The notes below the pieces were generated by a model. That model did not search any database. It saw only the letters and a list, made by a program, of their open reading frames with translations, and was not told the origin of the DNA. From contig QNDJ01000003.1 in NCBI GenBank assembly GCA_003644825.1, forward strand, positions 1-19,805: a DNA stretch of 19,805 bases, given 5' to 3'. This document shows positions 1-6,634 of this stretch, piece after piece (positions within the stretch are counted from its first letter, which is position 1; every line of letters begins with the position of its first letter). The translations under genes were made by a program, and so were the position numbers. This DNA comes from Candidatus Zhuqueibacterota bacterium (GTDB taxonomy: Bacteria > SM23-31 > B21-G16).

Positions 1-37
1 GAATATATATCGACAACTTTCATTTAATTTAGAACTT

Positions 38-1687
38 TCACTTTTTACCTGTATCGGTTTTTTTTTCAAGAAGGATCTGGTTTGTTTTTGATCTTGATTC
101 ACCAATGCTTGTAACATAAACCGCCGGTTTATCCTGAACTGGACAAACATGTTCGCAAATACCACATCCCCAGCAGATTTTCGGGTCAATATAAGGTCTT
201 TTAATGGTTGTAACTGTTCCATCTCTTTTTACTATTTTTTCCTCTTTCAGCCATACGGCTTTTGGTGATGTAGGACAGAATTCCTCGCAAACAATACAGG
301 GTGTGTCCATAGCCCACGGTAAACATCTACCTCTATCATAGAAAGCAGTACCTATTTTTACAGGTTTTCCCGTTTTTATACCCAATTTTTCTTCTTCAGT
401 TATTCTCCATATAGCCCCGGTTGGACAAACCTGACTGCACAATACACAGGTATGTTCACAATATCCTATTCGCATAATAAGCATAGGCGTCCACATTCCC
501 TCTACACCTGCTTCAAGGAAAGTCGGTTGAATAGCATTGGTAGGGCATACTTTCATACACTCACCACATCTAATACATCTCTTAAGAAATTCTTTTTCAT
601 CAAGAGAACCTGGCGGTCTTATTAACCGTGGATTATAATTCTTTGTTAATCCTGAAGTAGCTCTTAAAACAGGAACAAGAGCAGCTCCAGCTACTATGCC
701 TGTTAATATTCTTCTTCGTTGAAAATCAGGTGTAATCTGAGTTCTTTTTCTTGAAGGAAAAAACTTGAACTTCAGGGCACCTTCAGGACATTCTGCCTGA
801 CAATTCAAACATAAATGACATTCAGAGGATTTCCACCTGTCTTTAGGATGCGGGTCATCACCCCCCTGACAGTAAAGTAAACACCTATTGCATTCAGTAC
901 ATTTTTCAGGATATTTCTCCAGTCCAAATATAGAAAACCTCGATATCAGACCCAGAAAAGCACCCAATGGGCATATTCCACGGCACCAGAACCTTGTAAT
1001 CACTCGATTCAGCGCAAGAACCGTAATGAAAATCACACCAATTAAAAAACTATAATGATAAAATGTTTGTTTATAGCTGAGAAGCGTTGAACCAAGAGCT
1101 GCAAAAGAAAAATCAGAAATATGTTGAAAAACTGGTATATTCGTCTGATATAAACCGTTTAAAATGCCTCGTATACCATAATTAACTGCCGGTAAAATTG
1201 ATACTGATAGAGAACGAACAAGAAAAGGAATAGGGTCAATCAATCCAGTTTGTAAACTCGTAAATAATCCAGCAGTAATTAATCCAATCAAGATATAATA
1301 TTTAACAATCTGCCAGCTCTTCCATTTATTAGATTTTATAAGTTTTGCACCTTTTCGCCTTAACTTTATGTGGGAAAAAAAATGATTTAATGTTCCCAGT
1401 GGACATACCCATCCACAGAATGCTCTTCCAAAAATTAATGTTATACCGATAAATATAAGAGCCCAGATTGTTCCCTTATATATACTGTGAGTTGAAATTG
1501 ATGTGGAAAATACAACTAAAGGGTCAAACTCTAAAAATACTCTCACTGGATAGTTCAGCCTGATAGTCTCGACCTCTGATTTCTTGAAAGTACCCCTGAA
1601 CTCGGTCTTTAATAGAAGGAATAAAAATAAAACTAAAAAAATGGTCTGAGAAACCCTTCTTAAAATCCTTATATTTTTTATTTTCAA
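38..1687 (-). CDS. Membrane-bound NapH/NapG-like polyferredoxin
   Basis: Integral membrane iron-sulfur protein of 549 residues, probably passing electrons between a quinone or periplasmic partner and a soluble donor. Hydrophobic segments lie near residues 13-27, 72-90, 130-148 and 211-230. The NapH/MauN-type motif FCGWVCPLG (C91, C95) and a second one, CRGICPLG (C235, C239), are followed by two [4Fe-4S] motifs (about 263-300). A further hydrophobic stretch after an arginine triplet (323-341) leads into a NapG-like domain with four more cysteine clusters (371-530), the last CWGCGICEHVCP. It therefore looks like a NapH-NapG fusion. The start is TTG at 1687 with AAGGA upstream. It follows the DUF362 gene by 24 nt, so the two are probably co-transcribed; this pairing recurs in anaerobes. 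The physiological partner is not visible in the sequence. Confidence 0.85.
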   Translation of the reverse strand: MKIKNIRILRRVSQTIFLVLFLFLLLKTEFRGTFKKSEVETIRLNYPVRVFLEFDPLVVFSTSISTHSIYKGTIWALIFIGITLIFGRAFCGWVCPLGTLNHFFSHIKLRRKGAKLIKSNKWKSWQIVKYYILIGLITAGLFTSLQTGLIDPIPFLVRSLSVSILPAVNYGIRGILNGLYQTNIPVFQHISDFSFAALGSTLLSYKQTFYHYSFLIGVIFITVLALNRVITRFWCRGICPLGAFLGLISRFSIFGLEKYPEKCTECNRCLLYCQGGDDPHPKDRWKSSECHLCLNCQAECPEGALKFKFFPSRKRTQITPDFQRRRILTGIVAGAALVPVLRATSGLTKNYNPRLIRPPGSLDEKEFLKRCIRCGECMKVCPTNAIQPTFLEAGVEGMWTPMLIMRIGYCEHTCVLCSQVCPTGAIWRITEEEKLGIKTGKPVKIGTAFYDRGRCLPWAMDTPCIVCEEFCPTSPKAVWLKEEKIVKRDGTVTTIKRPYIDPKICWGCGICEHVCPVQDKPAVYVTSIGESRSKTNQILLEKKTDTGKK

Positions 1688-1711
1688 AGTATTAAGATTC
1701 CTTTTCAGACT

Positions 1712-2695
1712 TTAACCAAGATTAATCTTCCTGATATTCATTTCATTTAATTTCATATTTCCCAGCCCGCGCTCGTAACCCTTTTTAATAAAACCAAAAT
1801 CTTCAGGGTTTTTATTCAGCAGGGTTGCTCCAAAAGAATCAATAGCTACCTGATCAACACTAACAGCTATAGTTCTTATTTCTTTTGTATCCTGAATGTT
1901 CCCACCCTGAGGACCATTGGTTAAAAGAATACGATAAGCATCAAGTATTACCAGAGTTGGCCTCATAAAATTACATAAATCTGCAATACTTTCATGGATG
2001 TTCTGGTGTAGCTGGTTTCTTCTACCCCCGAGTATTCCATACCAGTTTTTCATTGCCATAGTTGCACCAGCAAGATTATGATGCTTGACTATTGGAATAT
2101 TTATTAATTTGTCGGTCTCAACAAAAGGTGTAAAAACAGGCCATACATCAAGGACTTTACCGCCGAGTTTCATATCTTTGAATTTTCGCTTTTCAGGAAG
2201 GATTACATAACCGCCAACAGATTTCACCGCCCTTGCTATTCCACTCCTTCTAAAGCACCTCCTCGCATCATTACAGGATACATCCGAAACAATAACCTTC
2301 TTTGCACCGACATTATAACAAAGCTCGACAACAGTTTTAACCACTTCCGGGTTTGTATTAGCAGCCTGTTTAGGAACCCTATCCCAGCCGATATTGGGTT
2401 TTATTACTACGACATCTCCTCTGGAAATGAACCTGCTCATTCCCCCAAGTTCATTAATTGCCGATTTAACAAGTTCTGCTGGTGAACTATTCCGAACTAT
2501 AACAATATCCGGAAGGTTTGCAGGTAAATTTACTCTAAAATCATTCATAGTTGTACTCAGCTCTACTTCGCCGGGAAATCTTTCCCGCTTTTTTAACCAG
2601 TATCCAAGTACACCTGTAGTGACAAGGGCTACACCTGTTTTTGCTGTTCTACTGATAAAGTCCCTTCTGGTAAGATTATTATCTTCTTTTTCCAT
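1712..2695 (-). CDS. Tat-exported DUF362 domain protein
   Basis: DUF362 family protein of 327 residues. The N terminus carries a twin-arginine signal (TRRDFI, R10-R11) followed by a hydrophobic stretch (about 20-34), so it is expected outside the cytoplasmic membrane or anchored to it. The family hallmark is present: a conserved 'KPNIGWD' region near residue 100 and the 'KHHNLAGATMAMKNWYG' block near residue 205. The biochemical role of DUF362 is not established; members often sit beside or are fused to ferredoxin domains. Here the downstream neighbour is a membrane polyferredoxin, which suggests a shared electron-transfer or cofactor-related role (inference). The ATG at 2695 overlaps the frame-shifted tail of the upstream HEPN gene, suggesting translational coupling. 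Confidence 0.85.
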   Translation of the reverse strand: MEKEDNNLTRRDFISRTAKTGVALVTTGVLGYWLKKRERFPGEVELSTTMNDFRVNLPANLPDIVIVRNSSPAELVKSAINELGGMSRFISRGDVVVIKPNIGWDRVPKQAANTNPEVVKTVVELCYNVGAKKVIVSDVSCNDARRCFRRSGIARAVKSVGGYVILPEKRKFKDMKLGGKVLDVWPVFTPFVETDKLINIPIVKHHNLAGATMAMKNWYGILGGRRNQLHQNIHESIADLCNFMRPTLVILDAYRILLTNGPQGGNIQDTKEIRTIAVSVDQVAIDSFGATLLNKNPEDFGFIKKGYERGLGNMKLNEMNIRKINLG

Positions 2696-2759
2696 TCTGT
2701 TTATTTAAATTACGAAATATTTCAGGTAATTTACTCAAAACAAAATCTTTTATTTTTTT
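2679..2759 (-). other. A7 slippery tract and out-of-frame C-terminal HEPN tail
   Basis: On the minus strand the HEPN gene reads GCA AAA AAA TAA, with A7 at 2759-2753 and the stop at 2752-2750. A shift by -1 on this A AAA AAA heptamer bypasses the stop and opens a tail beginning IKDFVLSKLPEIFRN, which ends with TAA at 2681-2679. That tail looks like the normal amphipathic last helix of HEPN proteins and would give a product of about 142 residues, nearer the usual length. Three explanations are possible: programmed ribosomal or transcriptional slippage, a one-base loss in the gene, or a homopolymer sequencing error. The sequence alone cannot decide. Confidence 0.6.
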
Positions 2760-3106
2760 GCAGAATTATATGCGTTCATAGTTTCTGAATGTGAAGAACT
2801 ATACCAATCATCCGGATATCTTATCTCTACTGCATAATCTGATAAATCACCGATAATAGGTTCAATTTTTTCAAAATCCTTATCAATCTCTTTACAAACA
2901 CTCACCAGACCTTCAATAACATTTGTTTTTAGAAAATCGATTTCATTATATAACAAATAACCCTTTAAGTATTTTTCAGCCATTTGTTGAGTATGAAAGC
3001 AAACAGTTCCATAAAGTATATCTTCTGAATTCAAATTATTCTCAACATTTTTCCTGTCTTCTTCAGCCTTAAAAATCCATAGTTTAACGAGGTCAATTTT
3101 TTTCAT
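2750..3106 (-). CDS. HEPN domain protein, frame broken near its C terminus
   Basis: HEPN-domain protein of 118 residues as read. HEPN proteins paired with MNT nucleotidyltransferases are commonly toxin components, often RNases, although some pairs have other roles. The family signature is visible: 'FHTQQMAEKYLKGYLL' (37-52) and the RYPDDW motif at about residue 96 near the C-terminal helix. The ATG at 3106 overlaps the end of the MNT gene by 14 nt, typical of these pairs. The reading frame stops right after an A7 tract, and the expected end of the last helix continues in the -1 frame (see the separate entry). A classical RX4-6H motif is not clear (R96 to H106 is longer), so RNase activity cannot be assumed. 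Confidence 0.85.
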   Translation of the reverse strand: MKKIDLVKLWIFKAEEDRKNVENNLNSEDILYGTVCFHTQQMAEKYLKGYLLYNEIDFLKTNVIEGLVSVCKEIDKDFEKIEPIIGDLSDYAVEIRYPDDWYSSSHSETMNAYNSAKK

Positions 3107-3419
3107 ACAATATAATTCCTTTTTTCATAATATAAGTTATAAAAGCAAGTGGACAATCTTCCCACTTCTTAACTTCTTCCGGCGTATAGATAATTATATC
3201 TTTAGGAAACCGAAATTCTGTTAAGAATTTTCTTATATATTTTCCCCTCTGATATCTTGGTAAATCAACATCTTTAATAATCAACAGATCAACATCACTA
3301 TCACTATCTGAAGCACCATAAGCATAAGAACCAAAAAGAATTATTTTCTCAGGTTTGTAATACTTTACTATTTTCTTAACCATTTTTTCTATCATTTCTT
3401 TTGTCACTATAGCACTCAA
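3093..3419 (-). CDS. MNT-type nucleotidyltransferase (antitoxin-like partner of HEPN)
   Basis: Minimal nucleotidyltransferase of 108 residues. The polymerase-beta-fold signature is clear: GS at 30-31, then SDVDLL with D42 and D44 as metal ligands, and a likely third acidic residue, D74, in 'FPKDIIIY'. In MNT/HEPN pairs the MNT protein is the antitoxin and in studied cases AMPylates or otherwise silences the HEPN toxin. The start is uncertain: the longest frame begins with TTG at 3419, but no Shine-Dalgarno is visible; GTG at 3407 and ATG at 3395 are alternatives that keep the core domain. A TTGATA/TATTTT promoter-like pair (17 nt spacing, 3447-3419) would overlap the TTG and so favours a later start, but this is weak in such AT-rich DNA. 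Confidence 0.85.
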   Translation of the reverse strand: MSAIVTKEMIEKMVKKIVKYYKPEKIILFGSYAYGASDSDSDVDLLIIKDVDLPRYQRGKYIRKFLTEFRFPKDIIIYTPEEVKKWEDCPLAFITYIMKKGIILYEKN

Positions 3420-3499
3420 AAATAAATAATTTAAGATAAAATATCAAGTTATTTATTAAACTGGATGTACTATAAACATTCCATGCCTGAAGAGGTTTA

Positions 3500-3599
3500 T
3501 AAAAATAACGGGTTATAATGACATAGTAATTATCTACTTTACATCTTTAAATATTCAAAATAAAACCCGTAAAACCTGCATTCCTGACCGTTATTTTTA
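3500..3599. repeat. Inverted repeat with 12-nt arms
   Basis: TAAAAATAACGG at 3500-3511 is the exact reverse complement of CCGTTATTTTTA at 3588-3599. Inside it a second short pair, ACGGGTT (3508-3514) and AACCCGT (3564-3570), overlaps the outer arm, so the two pairings exclude one another. It could be a remnant of a small mobile repeat; function unknown. Confidence 0.45.
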
Positions 3600-3627
3600 A
3601 ATAACACTATAATATTAAAAAGATTAC

Positions 3628-3739
3628 TTCGCAATGACAGACCGGCTGAGATTGCTTTGGCCCTGAATACTGAATGGGACATCTCAATGACAGAATGGTT
3701 AAGACTGTTTTGATCTGAATGAGGTCTCTCTATGATAGG
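3628..3739. repeat. Tandem decaying copies of a short palindromic repeat
   Basis: A right-end fragment (TTCGCAATGACAG, 3628-3640) is followed by a diverged full unit of roughly 46 nt (about 3648-3693, starting GAGATTGCTTTGG and ending CTCAATGACA) and a still more diverged unit (about 3701-3739). The segments 3632-3659 and 3685-3712 match at 22 of 28 positions, and five of the six differences are transitions. The ends resemble the widespread bacterial intergenic repeat whose termini read TCATTGCGA and GCAATCTC. Confidence 0.5.
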
Positions 3740-3847
3740 CAGAGGTTAAATTTATCAATATTATAACTATATGTTCACAATGATTATAATATTAAATAGC
3801 TACGACAGGAGCAATATGTTTGTAGAACTTTTGAATAAAAAAATCTT

Positions 3848-3942
3848 AATAAATCACCATCTATTAAGAGGTTTCAGGGAAAATTTTTTTCTCAGCACCA
3901 GAATTAAATTCTGGTGCTAGAGTAAGCAGATGGTAATTCATT
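3848..3942. repeat. Nested inverted repeat with a perfect 12-bp-arm palindrome
   Basis: The core is a perfect palindrome, AGCACCAGAATT (3894-3905), one A, AATTCTGGTGCT (3907-3918). Outer arms at 3848-3862 and 3928-3942 pair at 13 of 15 positions, so the whole 95 nt can fold back on itself. A T7 run lies just before the core on the plus strand, but no T tract follows the stem on either strand, so it is not a standard terminator. It may be a small MITE-like element, a protein-binding palindrome or a structured RNA. Confidence 0.5.
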
Positions 3943-4069
3943 AAAATGACTGCCCTTAAAAGGATTGTAACTTTGTTGTTAAAGTCCCAGAACAGTCTCT
4001 TATGAAAATTTATTAAACTTACATTACTATTGTCATTAGTTTATAAATGAAACAATACAACTCCAGGAC

Positions 4070-4107
4070 GTCATTGCGAGAGCCCCAGTATGGGGCGTGG
4101 CAATCTC
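4070..4107. repeat. CATTGCGAG...CAATCTC intergenic palindromic repeat
   Basis: GTCATTGCGAG at the left and GGCAATCTC at the right enclose a hairpin GCCCCA-GTA-TGGGGC (4082-4096); ATTGC and GCAAT form an outer stem. These termini match a short intergenic repeat found in many bacterial genomes. It is the best preserved copy here and lies in the opposite orientation to the tandem decayed copies about 400 nt away. Confidence 0.6.
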
Positions 4108-4213
4108 TTGATTTAATTACATCCAGAATGATAGTAAAGATTAGATTATTTTTACCTGTGCCTGTTATAACACAAACAATACATCTTTTATTGTTAGAAA
4201 ATACAATTACAGT

Positions 4214-6616
4214 TTAAGGATTTGTAATGAACAGGAAAGCTTTTTCTGCTGCGGCATTTGCTTGAATAATACACTCCCTTAATGTTTTAGGATAGTGAGC
4301 CATTCCACATACAAATATACCTTCTCTATCAAGTTCTACGGGATTCAATAACGGGTCAATCTCTTTAAAAAACATCTCCTTATCCAGAGAAACATTTAAA
4401 ACATCAGCGATTTTTTTATTATCTTCACTGGGAATTGAAGCTACATTAAAAACAACAAGGTCAGCATCATAGATAGCTTTCACATTCTTTTTCTTATCGT
4501 TCTCAAATACTTTTACTCTAATATTTTCCCCTTCTTCCTCAACTTCAGGGTCAATCACACTTTCGACAAATTTTACACCCTTTTCAATAGCTTCAGAATA
4601 CAGTTCTTCATCAAAATCAAAAACTCTGATACCTTTATGTAAAACTATAATATCAGTATCTGGAGAAACCTGTTTAATTTTAAGAGCATTAACTATTGCC
4701 TCTGTGCAACATAATCTACTACAATAATTTCTGGCTCCAACACATTGAATCATCACCACCTTCTTTGCAGAAAATTTATTTTCTGCAATTAACTTTTCCA
4801 GTTCATATTGATTAATACCTTTATTCTTATTTTTCGACAGAGCATAATCCTCAGAGTATCTATATATTGAAGTACCAATTGCGACTATTATTCCACCGGT
4901 TTTGATTTCATTAAATTTTCCATCTGATTTTATCTTCACAGAGAAATTCCCTGGTTCGCCCTTCACTTCCTCAATATAAGAATTTAAAATTACTTTTATT
5001 TTCTCATTATTATTGACTTTTTCATTTAATTCTTCAAGTTTTTCTTCTGGTTTAATTTCATCACCTGTAATCAAATAATAAGAATCAATAAGCCTTCCAC
5101 CAAGTTTTTCCTTTTTTTCAACAAGAAATACATCCAAACCCAGCTCAGCTAATTTGAGAGAAGCAGTAATCCCGCTTACTCCACCACCGATTATCATACA
5201 GCTTTTCACTTTTTCAATTCTGGTCTTACTTTCAGGTTTCCCATTTTTCTTATCAAGGAGAGTTTTTAATTTACTTAAAATTCCCCCATTACCGCTATTA
5301 ATATCAAGCACATCCACAAATTCCGGTTTCAAATTAGCATCAGCAGAAATATCTTTAAACAAACCTGAATGACTTTCAGAATAACAGGAACAAATTATAA
5401 TTCTATCAAGATTTTCTTCTCTAATTGTATTAATAATATCATCAGTTGATTTCTTAACACATGCATAGTCATATTTCTTAACTGGATATGCTTCAGATAA
5501 TTCATCTATTACACCCAAAAATTCCATCATTTCGGTTTTGCTTAAAGTTTTTAAACCATATTTACACAAGAAAATACCTGTTCTTCCGTCATATTTTCCT
5601 TTTTCAGGTTTCACTGAAACTTCAATTTTTCCTTTTTTATTCTTCAACATAGAACAAATATGTGAAACAACATTACCTGCTTCCGCTATACAGGAAGGTA
5701 TATCCATAGGTCCATTAAAAGCACCTGCAGTAAAAACTCCCTCCTTTTCTGTATAACAGGGTAAAAAGGATTTATTGATAGAAAAGTTATATTTATTTAA
5801 TCCTGTTTTTAACATTCTACTAAGTTTTTTTGCATCCCTGGGAGCTTGAATACCAGTAGAAAGAACAACAAGGTCAAATTTTTCTTTCTTTTCTTCATTA
5901 TTCTGGAGATATTCAATTTTAATATTCCCGGAATCATCCTGTTGTAAATTTTTTACTTCAGCCTCTACAAAATCAATTGTATACTTTTCCTTTGCTTCAA
6001 TGAAAAGTAACTCAGACCCCTTACCAAAAGGCCTTATTCCTCTGTGAAAAATTTTTACCTCGGTATTTTTTAGCCTTTTTTTTATTTCTATTGAGTTTTT
6101 AAGGGCATTCACACAACAAATACTGGAACAATAATTAGCAGCAAGCATTTCCTCTCTGGAACCAACACACTGAATAAAAGCAATCTTTTCCGGTATTTCA
6201 CCATCAAAGGGTCTTAAAATAAGGCCACCATAGGGACCATTATCACTTAAAATCCTTTCGAATTCAATACCTGTAATCACATTATAGAATTTTGAATATC
6301 CGAGTTCCGGTATTCTTCGTGGATTAAATTCCTCAAATCCGGGTGCTAAAATAATGGCGTCAGCTTTTATGTCAATAGTTTCAGGTTTATCATCATAAAT
6401 AATAGCTTTAGGGTCACACTCTGCAAGGCACAGTCCACAGCCTATACATCTCCTGCAGCTCAAACATCTTTTTGCTTCAGCAATTGCTTCTTCTTCTGTA
6501 AAACCAAGTTCAACTTCTTTAAAATTCAATTTTCTTTCTTCGAGAGAAAGTTCTCTCATTTTATGTCTGGGAGTTGGAATATCATCAAATTCCGTAATAA
6601 ATTTATCCTTTTTCAT
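4214..6616 (-). CDS. Double HdrA-like flavoprotein (C-terminal half of HdrA-GltD plus a second HdrA)
   Basis: FAD and iron-sulfur protein of 800 residues. Residues 1-50 are the linker normally seen at the C-terminal end of GltD/NfnB-type proteins (NFKEVELGFTEEEAIAEAKR), followed by clustered cysteines (C51, 54, 57, 60, 63, 67). Residues 80-330 match the C-terminal part of the HdrA selenoprotein encoded upstream, including QCVGSRE and NYCSSICC. Residues about 335-450 resemble the HdrA N-terminal domain, and about 470-800 form a second HdrA FAD domain (GGGVSGITASLKLAELG, NYCSRLCC) without C-terminal ferredoxin motifs. AGGAG precedes the ATG, and the gap to the preceding gene is 18 nt. Together with that gene it makes one complete HdrA carrying a GltD insert, plus a second HdrA. 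Probably cytoplasmic. Confidence 0.85.
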   Translation of the reverse strand: MKKDKFITEFDDIPTPRHKMRELSLEERKLNFKEVELGFTEEEAIAEAKRCLSCRRCIGCGLCLAECDPKAIIYDDKPETIDIKADAIILAPGFEEFNPRRIPELGYSKFYNVITGIEFERILSDNGPYGGLILRPFDGEIPEKIAFIQCVGSREEMLAANYCSSICCVNALKNSIEIKKRLKNTEVKIFHRGIRPFGKGSELLFIEAKEKYTIDFVEAEVKNLQQDDSGNIKIEYLQNNEEKKEKFDLVVLSTGIQAPRDAKKLSRMLKTGLNKYNFSINKSFLPCYTEKEGVFTAGAFNGPMDIPSCIAEAGNVVSHICSMLKNKKGKIEVSVKPEKGKYDGRTGIFLCKYGLKTLSKTEMMEFLGVIDELSEAYPVKKYDYACVKKSTDDIINTIREENLDRIIICSCYSESHSGLFKDISADANLKPEFVDVLDINSGNGGILSKLKTLLDKKNGKPESKTRIEKVKSCMIIGGGVSGITASLKLAELGLDVFLVEKKEKLGGRLIDSYYLITGDEIKPEEKLEELNEKVNNNEKIKVILNSYIEEVKGEPGNFSVKIKSDGKFNEIKTGGIIVAIGTSIYRYSEDYALSKNKNKGINQYELEKLIAENKFSAKKVVMIQCVGARNYCSRLCCTEAIVNALKIKQVSPDTDIIVLHKGIRVFDFDEELYSEAIEKGVKFVESVIDPEVEEEGENIRVKVFENDKKKNVKAIYDADLVVFNVASIPSEDNKKIADVLNVSLDKEMFFKEIDPLLNPVELDREGIFVCGMAHYPKTLRECIIQANAAAEKAFLFITNP

Positions 6617-6634
6617 AAAGTTCTCCTGATTAAA

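Larger units (their letters stand above)
3420..4213. other. Gene-free intergenic region with repeats
   Basis: About 0.8 kb, AT-rich, with no credible reading frame on either strand. It separates the Hdr/Nuo-like operon from the MNT-HEPN cluster. It holds an inverted repeat at 3500-3599, a tandem set of decaying palindromic repeats (3628-3739), a nested inverted repeat with a perfect 25-nt palindrome (3848-3942), and a better preserved CATTGCGAG-type hairpin (4070-4107). I see no convincing rho-independent terminator for the operon and no recognisable RNA gene. The promoter for the MNT-HEPN genes must lie at its low-coordinate end. Confidence 0.7.

Noticed and set aside
2394-2708. Plus-strand open frame of about 100 residues
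   Set aside because: It is antisense to the DUF362 gene, has no family resemblance, and its composition fits a shadow of the real gene. The same holds for the other plus-strand frames across the window.
3894-3918. Palindrome as a bidirectional rho-independent terminator
   Set aside because: No T run follows the stem on either strand; the T7 run lies before it on the plus strand.
4175-4195. Hairpin AACAATA...TATTGTT as the operon terminator
   Set aside because: The stem is only 7 AT-rich pairs and the following minus-strand sequence (TGTGTTATAAC) is not a proper U tract.
3420-4213. CRISPR array or tRNA/ncRNA gene in the gene-free stretch
   Set aside because: The repeats are few, diverged and palindromic, without uniform spacers, and no cloverleaf is visible.
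6617-6634. Frameshift or sequencing error joining the HdrA-GltD and double-HdrA genes
   Set aside because: The gap contains a good AGGAG with normal spacing to ATG and a clear stop before it, so two separate genes are more likely.
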